Shown here: positions 27,299-35,697 of the stretch, piece by piece | How the letters are laid out: every line of letters starts with the position of its first letter | Position numbering within the stretch: the first letter of the stretch is position 1 | From: JABDNZ01 sp964407425 | GTDB taxonomy: Bacteria; Gemmatimonadota; Gemmatimonadetes; Longimicrobiales; Gaopeijiaceae | Reading direction: 5' to 3' | Length of the DNA: 64,000 nt | Assembly: GCA_964407425.1 (NCBI GenBank) | Contig: CAYOVN010000001.1 | Location: 8,547-72,546, forward strand | Translations under genes and position numbers: made by a program | The notes under the pieces: model-generated | Databases searched by the model: none | What the model saw: only the letters and a program-made list of their open reading frames with translations | What the model was told of the DNA's origin: nothing

Positions 27299-28009
27299 TT
27301 AGGAAGCCGAAGCCTGCCTACCCCGCTCGATGGCGTGGAGGGCGTCGATCATCTTCTGCGCCGACTCTTCCATGTCGATGACCAGAGCATCGATCCGAGC
27401 GACAAAGTAGTTATGGAAGATGCTCATAGGAATGGCGATTGCCAGACCAAATGCCGTCGTAAGCAGTGCGACCTTAATACCACCAGCCACCAGCGTCGCC
27501 TCAACCTCCCCCGCAGCCTCGATGGACTGGAAGGCGATGATCATCCCGATCACCGTACCCAGGAACCCAAGAAGGGGCCCGACGTTGGTGAGGGTAGCCA
27601 GAACAACAAGACCCTTTTCAAGCTTGCTCAGCTCGATCAGACCTTGGTTCTCAATGGCTTTCATAACCCGCTCAGTACCTTCCTCATGCCGCTCGAGCCC
27701 AGCATAAAGAATGTTGGCACCCGGATTCGCTGCTTCCCGAGTCACCTCGAGAGCTTCGTCTATCCTTTGGGCAGCCAGGAGTTCGTCCACATTGCGGAGA
27801 GTTTTCCGGGTGGTACCCGTCGTCATAAAGAGACTAAAGAACTTCCAGAGAATGACCAGAATGCCCAGGACGAGGCAGAATGCCAGCGGGTAAACCATGA
27901 ACCCTGTGGCTTCCCAATAAAATGGGATGGCTTCTTGCCATGTCATCTCCACTGTTTCCATGCCAGGAATCTGAAGCAGAGCACCGTAAATGTTCGCTAA
28001 GCCCACCAA
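27299..28009 (-). CDS. MotA/TolQ/ExbB family proton-channel protein
   Basis: Inner-membrane subunit of a proton-driven motor of the ExbB/TolQ type. It has one membrane segment near residues 37-58, a cytoplasmic helical stretch, then two segments with the family signature GPLLGFLGTVIGMIIAFQS near residue 150 and ALLTTAFGLAIAIP near residue 190. Length (236 aa) is typical. The TTG start at 28009 follows a perfect AGGAGG by five bases; GTG one codon downstream is also possible. An ExbD/TolR partner usually follows, but a strong terminator follows instead, so this copy is an orphan locally. It may energise TonB-dependent uptake or the Tol system with partners encoded elsewhere. Confidence 0.9.
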   Translation of the reverse strand: MVGLANIYGALLQIPGMETVEMTWQEAIPFYWEATGFMVYPLAFCLVLGILVILWKFFSLFMTTGTTRKTLRNVDELLAAQRIDEALEVTREAANPGANILYAGLERHEEGTERVMKAIENQGLIELSKLEKGLVVLATLTNVGPLLGFLGTVIGMIIAFQSIEAAGEVEATLVAGGIKVALLTTAFGLAIAIPMSIFHNYFVARIDALVIDMEESAQKMIDALHAIERGRQASAS

Positions 28010-28101
28010 GAGGACCTCCTACTGTAGCGGTCGTCATGCCAAAAAACTGATCCACCCTCAGATTGGAGGAGTGGACGAGTACAGTCCCATTAAGGCTTGG
28101 C

Positions 28102-28130
28102 AAGATGGAGATCGCTCCAAGGCGTGTCAA
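28102..28130 (-). promoter_or_regulatory. Candidate promoter for ExbB/TolQ
   Basis: Minus-strand TTGACA (perfect -35), 17-bp spacer, CATCTT (weak -10), about 95 bp upstream of the start. It overlaps the 3' end of the neighbouring ABC gene by a few bases. Confidence 0.35.
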
Positions 28131-29140
28131 CCCCCATTTCCCCCCAAACTTTCCTTCCAGCACGCCACTTGGCGGCCTTGGGACAAACATTTGAGTTCAG
28201 GCACCTCCTCCAGACACTCATGATCCTTCCCGGGATGACTGCATCGGGGGTGAAGAGGGCACCCTTTTAGACTCCCCGAAGCGCCTCTTCCCTCCCCGGA
28301 GGACAGGGTCCAATCGGCCCATGTATTCGGTCCGGAAATCCCTGGACCCGTCGCCGCAAGTAAACCTCTGGTATAGGGATGCGTCGGCTGGGTGAACAAG
28401 GTCTCCACCGGGGACACCTCCATCAATCGACCCTCATACATAACGGCCACACGGTCCGACACCTGCCGCACAACCCCCAGGTCGTGGGTCACCAGGACAA
28501 GGGACAAATCCAAATGTTTCCGGAGCTCTTCCAAAAGACTCAGGATCTGGGCTTGAACAGACAGATCCAGGGCCGAAACCGGCTCATCCAGAACCAGAAA
28601 TTCCGGGTCGACGGAGAGGGCTCTGGCTATGGCAAGGCGCTGGCGCTGGCCGCCGCTCAACTCATGGGGAAAGCGGCAAGCATGATTGGGAGTGAGGCCC
28701 ACAATCTGGAAAAGCTCCCCAATCCGGGTTTTCAGGGCTCCCCGGTCTGGGTACCTCCCGTGAAATTTGAGGACTTCTTCCAGAACAGACCCGGCCCGAA
28801 GCCTCGGGTTGAGAGACCCCGACGGATCCTGAAAAACCACCTGAGCCTTTCGACGGAAGGCCTGAAGCTCCAAGCGGCCCATGGAAAGGACATCCACCCC
28901 CCTGTATAGGACCTCTCCCCCGGTGGGCTCAACCAGGCGGACGAGACTCCGGGCCAGCGTCGTCTTCCCAGAGCCCGACTCTCCCACTATGGCTAGACAT
29001 TCCCCCTGCTCGAGTTGAAAACTCACGCCCTTGAGAGCCTGAATGGGGGCGCCCCGGCTCCTGCCGAAAGTGCCACCTCCTGGGTATTCGTGGACCAGGT
29101 TCCGGACCGACACCAAGGGCGAGGGTGAACTCCGGGTCAT
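28127..29140 (-). CDS. Oligopeptide/dipeptide ABC importer ATPase, OppF/DppF-like
   Basis: Second of two ATPases powering a peptide importer. It carries Walker A GESGSGKTT, signature LSGGQRQRLAIARAL and Walker B FLVLDEPVSALD. The C-terminal region has the peptide-family oligopeptide-binding tail (HPYTRGLLAA) and clustered cysteines (CPLHPRCSHPGKDHEC). ATG at 29140 overlaps the previous stop (ATGA), so it is preferred to the in-frame start at 29170. Length (337 aa) fits OppF. It is last in the five-gene importer operon. Confidence 0.92.
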   Translation of the reverse strand: MTRSSPSPLVSVRNLVHEYPGGGTFGRSRGAPIQALKGVSFQLEQGECLAIVGESGSGKTTLARSLVRLVEPTGGEVLYRGVDVLSMGRLELQAFRRKAQVVFQDPSGSLNPRLRAGSVLEEVLKFHGRYPDRGALKTRIGELFQIVGLTPNHACRFPHELSGGQRQRLAIARALSVDPEFLVLDEPVSALDLSVQAQILSLLEELRKHLDLSLVLVTHDLGVVRQVSDRVAVMYEGRLMEVSPVETLFTQPTHPYTRGLLAATGPGISGPNTWADWTLSSGEGRGASGSLKGCPLHPRCSHPGKDHECLEEVPELKCLSQGRQVACWKESLGGNGG

Positions 29141-30138
29141 GAGCGCTCCCCCCCCTTCATGAGCCAACACCGAACCTCTCGGCTGCCCACCTCTGAGCCC
29201 CCGGCCCCTCCGAGGATGCTCAGGGTCGGCTCATCCTCACGACACCTCTCCAGAGCCACCGGACATCGGGTGTGGAATCGGCACCCCTCGGGCCAAGCCC
29301 CTGCCTCCGGAACTTCCCCGGGGATTGGCTTCAGCGTCCGGCGCCCCTTCTCCCATAAAAGACGGGATTCCAGAAGCCCCACGGTGTAGGGGTGATTCGG
29401 ATTCTCGAGTATATCCCGGGTTGGACCAGCCTCCACCACCTGGCCACCGTAGAGGACCACCACCCGATCACACACCCTGGACACCACCGAGAGATCGTGG
29501 GAAATGAGGAGCAACCCCATCCCCCTTTTGACCTGGACATCTTTCATCAGCATCAAGACCTGCGCCTCGGTGGTGCTGTCCAGGGCCGTTGTGGGCTCGT
29601 CCGCAACCAGCAGGTCCGGCTCCCCTGCCAGGGCCATAGCCATCATGGCCCTTTGACGCATCCCGCCAGAAAGCTGATGAGGGAAATCTCCGGCTCTGGC
29701 CCCCGGGTCCGGAATCCCCACCTCCGACAGAAGCCTACCCACTTCTTCTCCCACCGCGGCTCCCTTCAACCCCCGGTGTAGCTTCAGGGATTCGCCAATC
29801 TGGTTCCCCACGCTGAAGACGGGATTCAGGGATGTCATGGGCTCCTGAAAGATCATGGCGATACCACCCCCCCGGATCATTCGGAGCCGACCGGGCGAAG
29901 CGGCCACCAACTCCTCTCCCCTGAACCGAATGGAGCTCTCCGGAAGGAGGGCCTCCACCCCCCCGGGCTGGAGGCCGAGAAGGGAGAGGGCCAACACAGT
30001 CTTCCCCGAACCCGACTCCCCCACCAAACCCACCGCCTCCCCCTCACCTACCTGGAGATCGACACCATCCACGGCCTTTGCCGGGTCGGACGGCCCTGGA
30101 ATGTGGGCCCTGAGATTCCGAACCTCCAGGAGGCTCAC
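29137..30138 (-). CDS. Oligopeptide/dipeptide ABC importer ATPase, OppD/DppD-like
   Basis: First ATPase of the peptide importer. Walker A is GESGSGKTV, the signature LSGGMRQRAMMAMAL and Walker B LLVADEPTTALD. The C-terminal peptide-transporter tail includes NPNHPYTVGLLES and CRFHTRCPVALERC, cysteines that bind an Fe-S cluster in some DppD proteins. The ATG overlaps the OppC stop by four bases and the stop overlaps the OppF start, so the ATPases are translationally coupled. It works with its partner ATPase on the permeases encoded just upstream. Confidence 0.93.
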   Translation of the reverse strand: MSLLEVRNLRAHIPGPSDPAKAVDGVDLQVGEGEAVGLVGESGSGKTVLALSLLGLQPGGVEALLPESSIRFRGEELVAASPGRLRMIRGGGIAMIFQEPMTSLNPVFSVGNQIGESLKLHRGLKGAAVGEEVGRLLSEVGIPDPGARAGDFPHQLSGGMRQRAMMAMALAGEPDLLVADEPTTALDSTTEAQVLMLMKDVQVKRGMGLLLISHDLSVVSRVCDRVVVLYGGQVVEAGPTRDILENPNHPYTVGLLESRLLWEKGRRTLKPIPGEVPEAGAWPEGCRFHTRCPVALERCREDEPTLSILGGAGGSEVGSREVRCWLMKGGERS

Positions 30139-31274
30139 GATCCCCTCTCCCTATGCCGGGGGTCCAGGGCATCCCGGAGCCCATCTCCCACCAGATTGAA
30201 GGCCAGAACGGCCAGTACGATGGCCAGGCCGGGGAAGGTGGCGATCCACCAGGCATCCATGAGGAATCCCCGTCCGTCATCGACCATCGAGCCCCAGGAA
30301 GGGGTCCCGTCCTGGACACCCAATCCCAAGAATGAGAGACCGGCCTCCAGGACGATCGCGTTCCCGACGCCAAGGGTGGCCACAACGATCAGGGGCCCGG
30401 CTGCGTTGGGCAGGAGATGTCGGAAAAGGACCCGCCGCCTGCTGAATCCCAACGCCCGCGCAGCTTGGGCGAACTCCCTTTCCTTAAGAGCCAGGATTTC
30501 TCCCCGGACCATTCGGGCCGTGAAGGGCCACTGGGTGAAGGCCAAGGCGACGATCACCACGAAGATGGTCGAGGGAAAGAGAGCTACGATGGCGATGAGA
30601 AGAACCAACCGGGGAAAGGAGAGGATCATATCCACGAGGCGCATGATCACGGTATCCGTCCACCCTCCCCAATAACCGGCGATTCCACCCAGGACCGCCC
30701 CCAAGGTCACGCTGATCCCCACGGCCAGCAGTCCGATGGTAAGGGAAATGCGGGCACCGTAGAGAATCCGAGAGAAGACATCCTGGGAGAACTGGTCGGT
30801 TCCAAGGATATGTCGAGTGGAGGGCGGGTTCAGGACGGTAGCCATGTCCCCGCCCGCCCTGTACGCCTCCCGGAACTCGGCCTCAAAAGGCGCAAGGAAG
30901 GGGGTCAACATCATAGCCAGGTACAGGACCCCGATGATACCGAGCCCCATCATGGCTGTCCGGTTCCTCCGGAAGGACTCCCAACCGCCTCCAGGCCCCC
31001 ACCATGAAGCCACTCCCCCTTCACTGGACCCGCCAGAAGCCGAGGCGTTATCCCGGTTGGACCACCACCACACACCTCCCAGTACAAGAACAAGAGTGAT
31101 CAGAGCCAGCTGGTCATCGAATCCACCGGTCAGGGCGCCCAGGAGCCTGTCGAAACGGACCAGGGCCAGGGCGAGCAATCCAAACCAGGTAAGGAGAGCC
31201 GCAGCCCCTTCTGGGATCTTCCGCCGGGTGAGTTGGGGCAACCCCGGAGCCAGGTACCCGACCCACCTATTCAT
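30135..31274 (-). CDS. Peptide ABC importer permease, OppC/DppC-like
   Basis: Inner-membrane permease of the peptide importer. Beyond the normal OppC core it has an unusual ~110-residue N-terminal extension with extra hydrophobic segments before the FRRNRTAMMGLGIIGVL signature. The core shows LGTDQFSQDVFSRILYGARI near residue 180 and the EAA-like loop LKEREFAQAARALGFS near residue 285. ATG at 31274 overlaps the OppB stop by 8 bp and is preferred over the upstream in-frame start. The end overlaps the OppD start. The N-terminal addition is absent from most OppC proteins of about 300 aa. Confidence 0.9.
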   Translation of the reverse strand: MNRWVGYLAPGLPQLTRRKIPEGAAALLTWFGLLALALVRFDRLLGALTGGFDDQLALITLVLVLGGVWWWSNRDNASASGGSSEGGVASWWGPGGGWESFRRNRTAMMGLGIIGVLYLAMMLTPFLAPFEAEFREAYRAGGDMATVLNPPSTRHILGTDQFSQDVFSRILYGARISLTIGLLAVGISVTLGAVLGGIAGYWGGWTDTVIMRLVDMILSFPRLVLLIAIVALFPSTIFVVIVALAFTQWPFTARMVRGEILALKEREFAQAARALGFSRRRVLFRHLLPNAAGPLIVVATLGVGNAIVLEAGLSFLGLGVQDGTPSWGSMVDDGRGFLMDAWWIATFPGLAIVLAVLAFNLVGDGLRDALDPRHRERGS

Positions 31275-32259
31275 GGCGATCCCGGATCCGGGGATCCACC
31301 ACCCCATAAAGGAGGTCGGCGATGAGATTTCCGACCACCACCGTCACCCCGAAAATGACGGTCCCAGCCAGAACCACCGGAAAGTCCCTTCGAAAGATGG
31401 AGTCCACCATGAGCTGCCCCATCCCGGGCCACCCGAAGACCCTCTCCACCAGCACCGTGCCGCTGAGAAGGAAGGGGAAATAAACGCCGAAAAGACTCAC
31501 GACAGGGATCAGGCCATTTCTCAGGGCATGCTTGAGGACCACTCGTGACTCCGAGAGCCCCTTTGCCCGGGCGGTCCGTATATAGTCCTGGCCGAGGACC
31601 TCCAGCATGCTGGCCCGAACGTAACGGGCCACCCCCCCCGCCAAAATCAGGGTGAGGGTGACACAGGGGAGAACCAGGTGGTGGATGCGATCCTTCAGTT
31701 GGCCCCAGGGGCTGAGGAGCTCCGCTCCCGCACTCACCGTCCCCGACGTGGGAAAACTGAAGGGCCAATCCCACAACGCCCCGGCTCCCACACTGAAAAA
31801 CAGGATGAGCATCAGGCCCAACCAGAAAGAGGGCATGGAGTAGAAGAAGAGCGTCACCACGCTCAGAAGAGAATCCGTGAACTTCCCCTGCCTCACAGCC
31901 TGCAGGACACCGATGGCACCCCCGAAAAGGAAGGCCAGGAATAGAGAGGTTCCGGCCAGAACCAGGGTATTGGGAAGGACCGCCAGGATTTGGTTTCGAA
32001 CCGGCAGGGAGGAATGAAAGGAGATCCCGAAGTCTCCTTGCAAAAAGGCCCCGAGCCACCGGAAGTACCGGACCAGGAAGGGACCATCCAGTCCAAAGGT
32101 CCTACGAAGTTGTTCGATGTCTTCGGGAGAGGCGCCGCGGGGTATATAGAGGGCCGCCGGGTCTCCCGGCGCCAAGCTCAGGGCCAGGAAGACCAGGGTA
32201 GCCACCCCCAGAAGGAGGGGGAGGGCCCCGAGGGTTCGACGGAGAACCAGAGAGATCAA
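31267..32259 (-). CDS. Peptide ABC importer permease, OppB/DppB-like
   Basis: Partner permease of the peptide importer. The N-terminal membrane segment leads into LAPGDPAALYIPRGASPEDI, typical of OppB/DppB. Further on are the membrane domains with the ARAKGLSESRVVLKHALRNG EAA loop near residue 237. The C-terminus is also typical (MVDSIFRRDFPVVLAGTVIF). Length (330 aa) is normal. It is 13 bp downstream of the binding-protein gene and overlaps oppC by 8 bp. The ABC genes A, B, C, D and F run in that order in one operon. Confidence 0.93.
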   Translation of the reverse strand: MISLVLRRTLGALPLLLGVATLVFLALSLAPGDPAALYIPRGASPEDIEQLRRTFGLDGPFLVRYFRWLGAFLQGDFGISFHSSLPVRNQILAVLPNTLVLAGTSLFLAFLFGGAIGVLQAVRQGKFTDSLLSVVTLFFYSMPSFWLGLMLILFFSVGAGALWDWPFSFPTSGTVSAGAELLSPWGQLKDRIHHLVLPCVTLTLILAGGVARYVRASMLEVLGQDYIRTARAKGLSESRVVLKHALRNGLIPVVSLFGVYFPFLLSGTVLVERVFGWPGMGQLMVDSIFRRDFPVVLAGTVIFGVTVVVGNLIADLLYGVVDPRIRDRHE

Positions 32260-32272
32260 CGCCCTGCCCCTC

Positions 32273-33991
32273 TCAGTCCCTTTCCCGGTTCTCGGAGGCG
32301 ATCCACCAGTTCCTGATCGTGGCCCAATCCCCCCGGGTATCCATCACTACATCCTGGAGCCTGGGTCCCACCCCGTTTCGGCGATTGGCTGAGTACAGGA
32401 ACGTATACGGCTGTACCGCCATCAGGCGCAGCTGATACTCCTGCCAGAGGGGGTACGCCACATCCCGGTCCGGGATGAGTGAAAGGGTGTCCAGATACCG
32501 ATCCAGAACCGGGTCCATGGTTCCGGAGAAAGCCCAGGACCCCGCCAAATCAAAAACCTCCGAATGAAAGAGGTCCCGGTCGTCGATCCGGAACCCGGTC
32601 TCGAAGGTGACGAAGGCTCCCTCGAAGTTCCGGTCGGCTCCCTGGATTCGTTCGCCATAGGTCGCCCGGTCCAACATCCTGGGAAGAAGTTCGACCCCGA
32701 TATCCTGGAGCTGGACCCGGATGATCTCCGCCACCCGCTCCCGCTCCTGATTCGGATTGTAGATCAGGTCGATTTGGAGGGGGTTCCCCTGGGCGTCCTC
32801 CCGGACACCTGATCCGTCCCGGTCCACCCAGCCCGCTTCCTCCAGGAGGCTCCGGGCCTGTTCTGGGTCATAGGGAAGGGAGTCCCCCAAAGCCGAATCG
32901 AAAGCCCAGTGGGCCGGAGGAAGGCTCCCGTTCAGCAGGACCGCATCCCCCAACTGCACGCCCTCGATGAGCTGGCGCCGGTTGATTCCCAGGGTGAGGG
33001 CCCGGCGGGTCCGGGCGTCCGACAGCTCCGGAACCCGGCTGTTCCAGGCAATAAAGAAGATGGCAGGGTAGGGATAGCTCCTCACCGAAATCCCCTCCGC
33101 CTCCGCCGAGGCAACCTGGTTCGGTAGCATCTGTACGAAGAGGTCCACCTCTCCTATCAAGAGATCACCAAGGAGGGTCGTGTGGTCCGGGATGTAGCGA
33201 TAGACATACCGATCCAGGTAGGGCCTCCCTCCCAGCTCCTCAGGGAATGCCGGGTTGGCTCCAAAAGTCCAGCTCTCGTCCGGGACCCGGGAAAGAAACC
33301 GGAAAGGCCCGTTCCCCACTGGGCACAGCACAGCCCAGGGGTGGCTCCACGATTCACCCGCCGGAACGTCTCCCAGAAGGTGCTCGGGAAGGATCGCCAG
33401 ATTCCGCCAGATCTCCAGGGGGTCCTGGTGGGGTTCGAAGTGGAAGGTCACCGTGAAAGAGTCCACCACTTCCACCCCAGCATCCCCGGGAAGGTAGGCC
33501 TGGAAGAAGCTCGGGTTGGAATACAAGCTCTCCGGGTTCGTGACCGTGCGATAGGTGAAGGCCACGTCGTCGGCGGTGGTCAGCGCTCCGTCGTGCCAGT
33601 AGACATCGTCCCGGAGGTGGAAGGTCAACTGGGTTTGATCGTCGGAGAACTCCCAGGATTCAGCCAGGTAGGGGGCCGGCTGAAGGTCTTCATCGAATTC
33701 GATGAGGGTCATGAGGTTTACGAACTGTTGGTGCTGCGCAGATGCGACCTCTCCTGCTGCCCTCGGGCTCATTCCCCTAAGGTCCTCCACCGTCCCGGCC
33801 ACGGCCATCCCACCATACCGATCCCCGGTCGGCTCCTGCCCTGCAAACGTGGCCATGAAGGAATCCACCCTGGCCAGGGCCGGCCCACAGAAAGGGGCAT
33901 CCGCTCCAGCGTCAGCGCCGCCGGAGCCACTTTCTCCGCAAGCGCACAAGGCCAGAAAAAGGAAAGGGAGAACGGGAACGGATCGCTTCAT
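32273..33991 (-). CDS. Peptide-binding lipoprotein, OppA/DppA (SBP family 5)
   Basis: Extracytoplasmic receptor delivering peptides to the OppBC permeases. A lipoprotein signal (LFLALCAC) is followed by a mature SBP5 domain. Family landmarks include LAESWEFSDDQTQLTFHLRD near residues 110-130, VYWHDGALTTADDVAFTYR next, and the C-terminal LWQEYQLRLMAVQPYTFLY. ATG at 33991 is chosen because AGGAG is upstream and the signal peptide begins there. Length (572 aa) fits. It is the first gene of the importer operon. The bound peptide or other solute (for example nickel or sugars in some relatives) cannot be told from sequence. Confidence 0.92.
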   Translation of the reverse strand: MKRSVPVLPFLFLALCACGESGSGGADAGADAPFCGPALARVDSFMATFAGQEPTGDRYGGMAVAGTVEDLRGMSPRAAGEVASAQHQQFVNLMTLIEFDEDLQPAPYLAESWEFSDDQTQLTFHLRDDVYWHDGALTTADDVAFTYRTVTNPESLYSNPSFFQAYLPGDAGVEVVDSFTVTFHFEPHQDPLEIWRNLAILPEHLLGDVPAGESWSHPWAVLCPVGNGPFRFLSRVPDESWTFGANPAFPEELGGRPYLDRYVYRYIPDHTTLLGDLLIGEVDLFVQMLPNQVASAEAEGISVRSYPYPAIFFIAWNSRVPELSDARTRRALTLGINRRQLIEGVQLGDAVLLNGSLPPAHWAFDSALGDSLPYDPEQARSLLEEAGWVDRDGSGVREDAQGNPLQIDLIYNPNQERERVAEIIRVQLQDIGVELLPRMLDRATYGERIQGADRNFEGAFVTFETGFRIDDRDLFHSEVFDLAGSWAFSGTMDPVLDRYLDTLSLIPDRDVAYPLWQEYQLRLMAVQPYTFLYSANRRNGVGPRLQDVVMDTRGDWATIRNWWIASENRERD

Positions 33992-34051
33992 ACCAGGAAC
34001 TCCTCGCCTAGGGGGCTTTTTCGAGAAGGTCGGCACACCCCCTCTCAGCCC

Positions 34052-34837
34052 CTAAAAACGCCAGGTCCAATCAGCATCCCCATAGTGGGACTCAAGCTCG
34101 ACGGCCGCCATCTTCTCGTTCTCCCCATACTCCCCATCCGTCCACACTCCCCCTAGCGTCTCGGTCAGCCCCTCCCGAAGGCAACTCCCCAGGCGTGAGA
34201 GGTCAGGAACGACACCCATAAGGGCCTTAACCGTCGCCGGGGGAGGCACAGGCTCCTCGTCCCCCCTCAAACGCCGGAGGATGTCCTGGTCGCCGTCCAG
34301 AATGATGGAGCCGTGCTGAAGGATGTTGTCCCCGACCCGGACCTGGGCGCTCCCGATGAGCTTCCGCCCCAAGGCCATGACTTCCCCCTCAGCTGGTTGC
34401 CGAAAACAGGGGCCCGCATCAGGGGGAAGAGCCGGTCCTGTCTCCGCCGCCAGGTCAACGGCAGCACCCATGGATTGGAGTCCGGCCAGCAACCCCTTGT
34501 TGATGATTCGGTAGGCCTTTCTCAGACCGCCGAAGGTCCCGAGGGGGAAGACCAGCGCGTAGGTGAGTTCCTGATGGTGCAGGACGGCCCGACCTCCGGT
34601 GGGACGCCGAACAAAAGTGACACCCTCATCCTCCCCTCTTCGCTCCGAGTAGAGACCCATGGAGGGCTCATTCCGGCCGAATGAAATGGTGGGAGGATCC
34701 CAACGATACAGCCGCAGAACCCCGGCCCCCTCTTTGACGGAAAGGGCCAAGGCATGATCCCGAGCCATATTCACCTCGCCGGGCAGTGCTCCATCCAGGA
34801 TCACCCGCCAGGCCAAGGGCACCGGCTCAGAATTCAT
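34052..34837 (-). CDS. LipM-like octanoyltransferase / lipoate-protein ligase family protein
   Basis: Belongs to the BPL/LplA/LipB catalytic family. It shows RRPTGGRAVLHHQELTYAL (about residues 76-94) and GRKLIGSAQVR near residue 157. A cysteine lies in GPCFRQPAEGE just before that motif, where LipM carries its catalytic Cys. This favours octanoyl transfer onto a lipoyl-domain protein over ATP-dependent lipoate ligation. The glycine-cleavage H protein, a lipoylated substrate, is encoded 4 kb upstream on the same strand. It starts 4 bp after the UPF0173 stop. Length (261 aa) is close to LipM (~280 aa). Confidence 0.8.
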   Translation of the reverse strand: MNSEPVPLAWRVILDGALPGEVNMARDHALALSVKEGAGVLRLYRWDPPTISFGRNEPSMGLYSERRGEDEGVTFVRRPTGGRAVLHHQELTYALVFPLGTFGGLRKAYRIINKGLLAGLQSMGAAVDLAAETGPALPPDAGPCFRQPAEGEVMALGRKLIGSAQVRVGDNILQHGSIILDGDQDILRRLRGDEEPVPPPATVKALMGVVPDLSRLGSCLREGLTETLGGVWTDGEYGENEKMAAVELESHYGDADWTWRF

Positions 34838-34841
34838 ACTC

Positions 34842-35528
34842 CTAGAACTCGTAGACGTCCCCCGCCTCCAGGACCTCCACGGCTGCCCTCAGTCCAACCA
34901 TGCCGCGGAAGACCTCCGGGTCCTGAACGATCAGGTCGAAGGTGTTGTAGTGGATGGGAATCACGACCTTCGGCTCGATGAACTCCACGGCCCTCGCTGC
35001 ATCCATGGGGCCCATGGTGAAGTTGTCACCGATGGGGAGGAGGGCCACATCCACGGTTCCCTTCAGAAGCTGCATGTCCGTGAGAAGAGCGGTGTCGCCT
35101 GCGTGATAGAGGGTCTTCTCCCCTACCTCCATCCAAAAGCCCCCCGGTACCGTCGTGAAGGCCCCCGTATCATCCCCGGCCACCTGACCGCCGTGGAGGG
35201 CCGCCGTCATCTTCACATATCCGAAGGGAAATTTGAACCCTCCGCCGATATGGAGGGGGTGGGCATTCTCGACACCCCGACTCTGCGCGAAGCTGACGAT
35301 CTCAAAGGTGGACACCAGGGTCGCCCCGGTCCGTTTGGCCAGGGGGATGGCGTCTGCGAAGTGATCAAAGTGGCCGTGGGTGCAGAGAATGTAGTCCACA
35401 TCCTGGATTTCGTCGGCCTTGATGTCACTGACCGGGTTTTCGTCGAACCAGGGATCGATGATGATCTTCGTCCCGTCGTCGAGGATGAGGGAAAAGGTGG
35501 AGTGGCCGTGAAAATGGAGCTTGGCCAT
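34842..35528 (-). CDS. UPF0173 metal-dependent hydrolase (metallo-beta-lactamase fold)
   Basis: Small metallo-beta-lactamase-fold hydrolase of 228 aa, the standard length for UPF0173. It opens with LHFHGHSTF, then the metal motif THGHFDHFADA (HxHxDH) near residue 50, GDTALL near residue 142 and the late IPIHYNTFD. The physiological substrate of the family is unknown. AAGGAGG precedes the ATG. It sits between gcvP and the octanoyltransferase on the same strand. A terminator-like hairpin follows gcvP, so it may have its own promoter in the 170-bp gap. Confidence 0.9.
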   Translation of the reverse strand: MAKLHFHGHSTFSLILDDGTKIIIDPWFDENPVSDIKADEIQDVDYILCTHGHFDHFADAIPLAKRTGATLVSTFEIVSFAQSRGVENAHPLHIGGGFKFPFGYVKMTAALHGGQVAGDDTGAFTTVPGGFWMEVGEKTLYHAGDTALLTDMQLLKGTVDVALLPIGDNFTMGPMDAARAVEFIEPKVVIPIHYNTFDLIVQDPEVFRGMVGLRAAVEVLEAGDVYEF

Positions 35529-35619
35529 GGGAGCCTCCTTCTCTGTTGAGGCTGGGGAGCCTATTGGGAGGATGGGGCAGCCACCTTCCCGGAAGCCAGG
35601 GCCCCGATCTCTATAACCA

Positions 35620-35641
35620 CCCCGGGGGGAAACCCCCGGGG
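35620..35641 (-). terminator. Terminator-like hairpin after gcvP
   Basis: A 9-bp GC stem (CCCCGGGGG/CCCCCGGGG) with a 4-base loop, 57 bp past the gcvP stop. On the minus strand it is followed by TGGTTATAG, so the U-tract is poor. Confidence 0.5.
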
Positions 35642-35697
35642 CTCTATCACTTGTCTCTTTCCGACTCCTCCGGCCCTGTACCAGATACTACCCAGGT

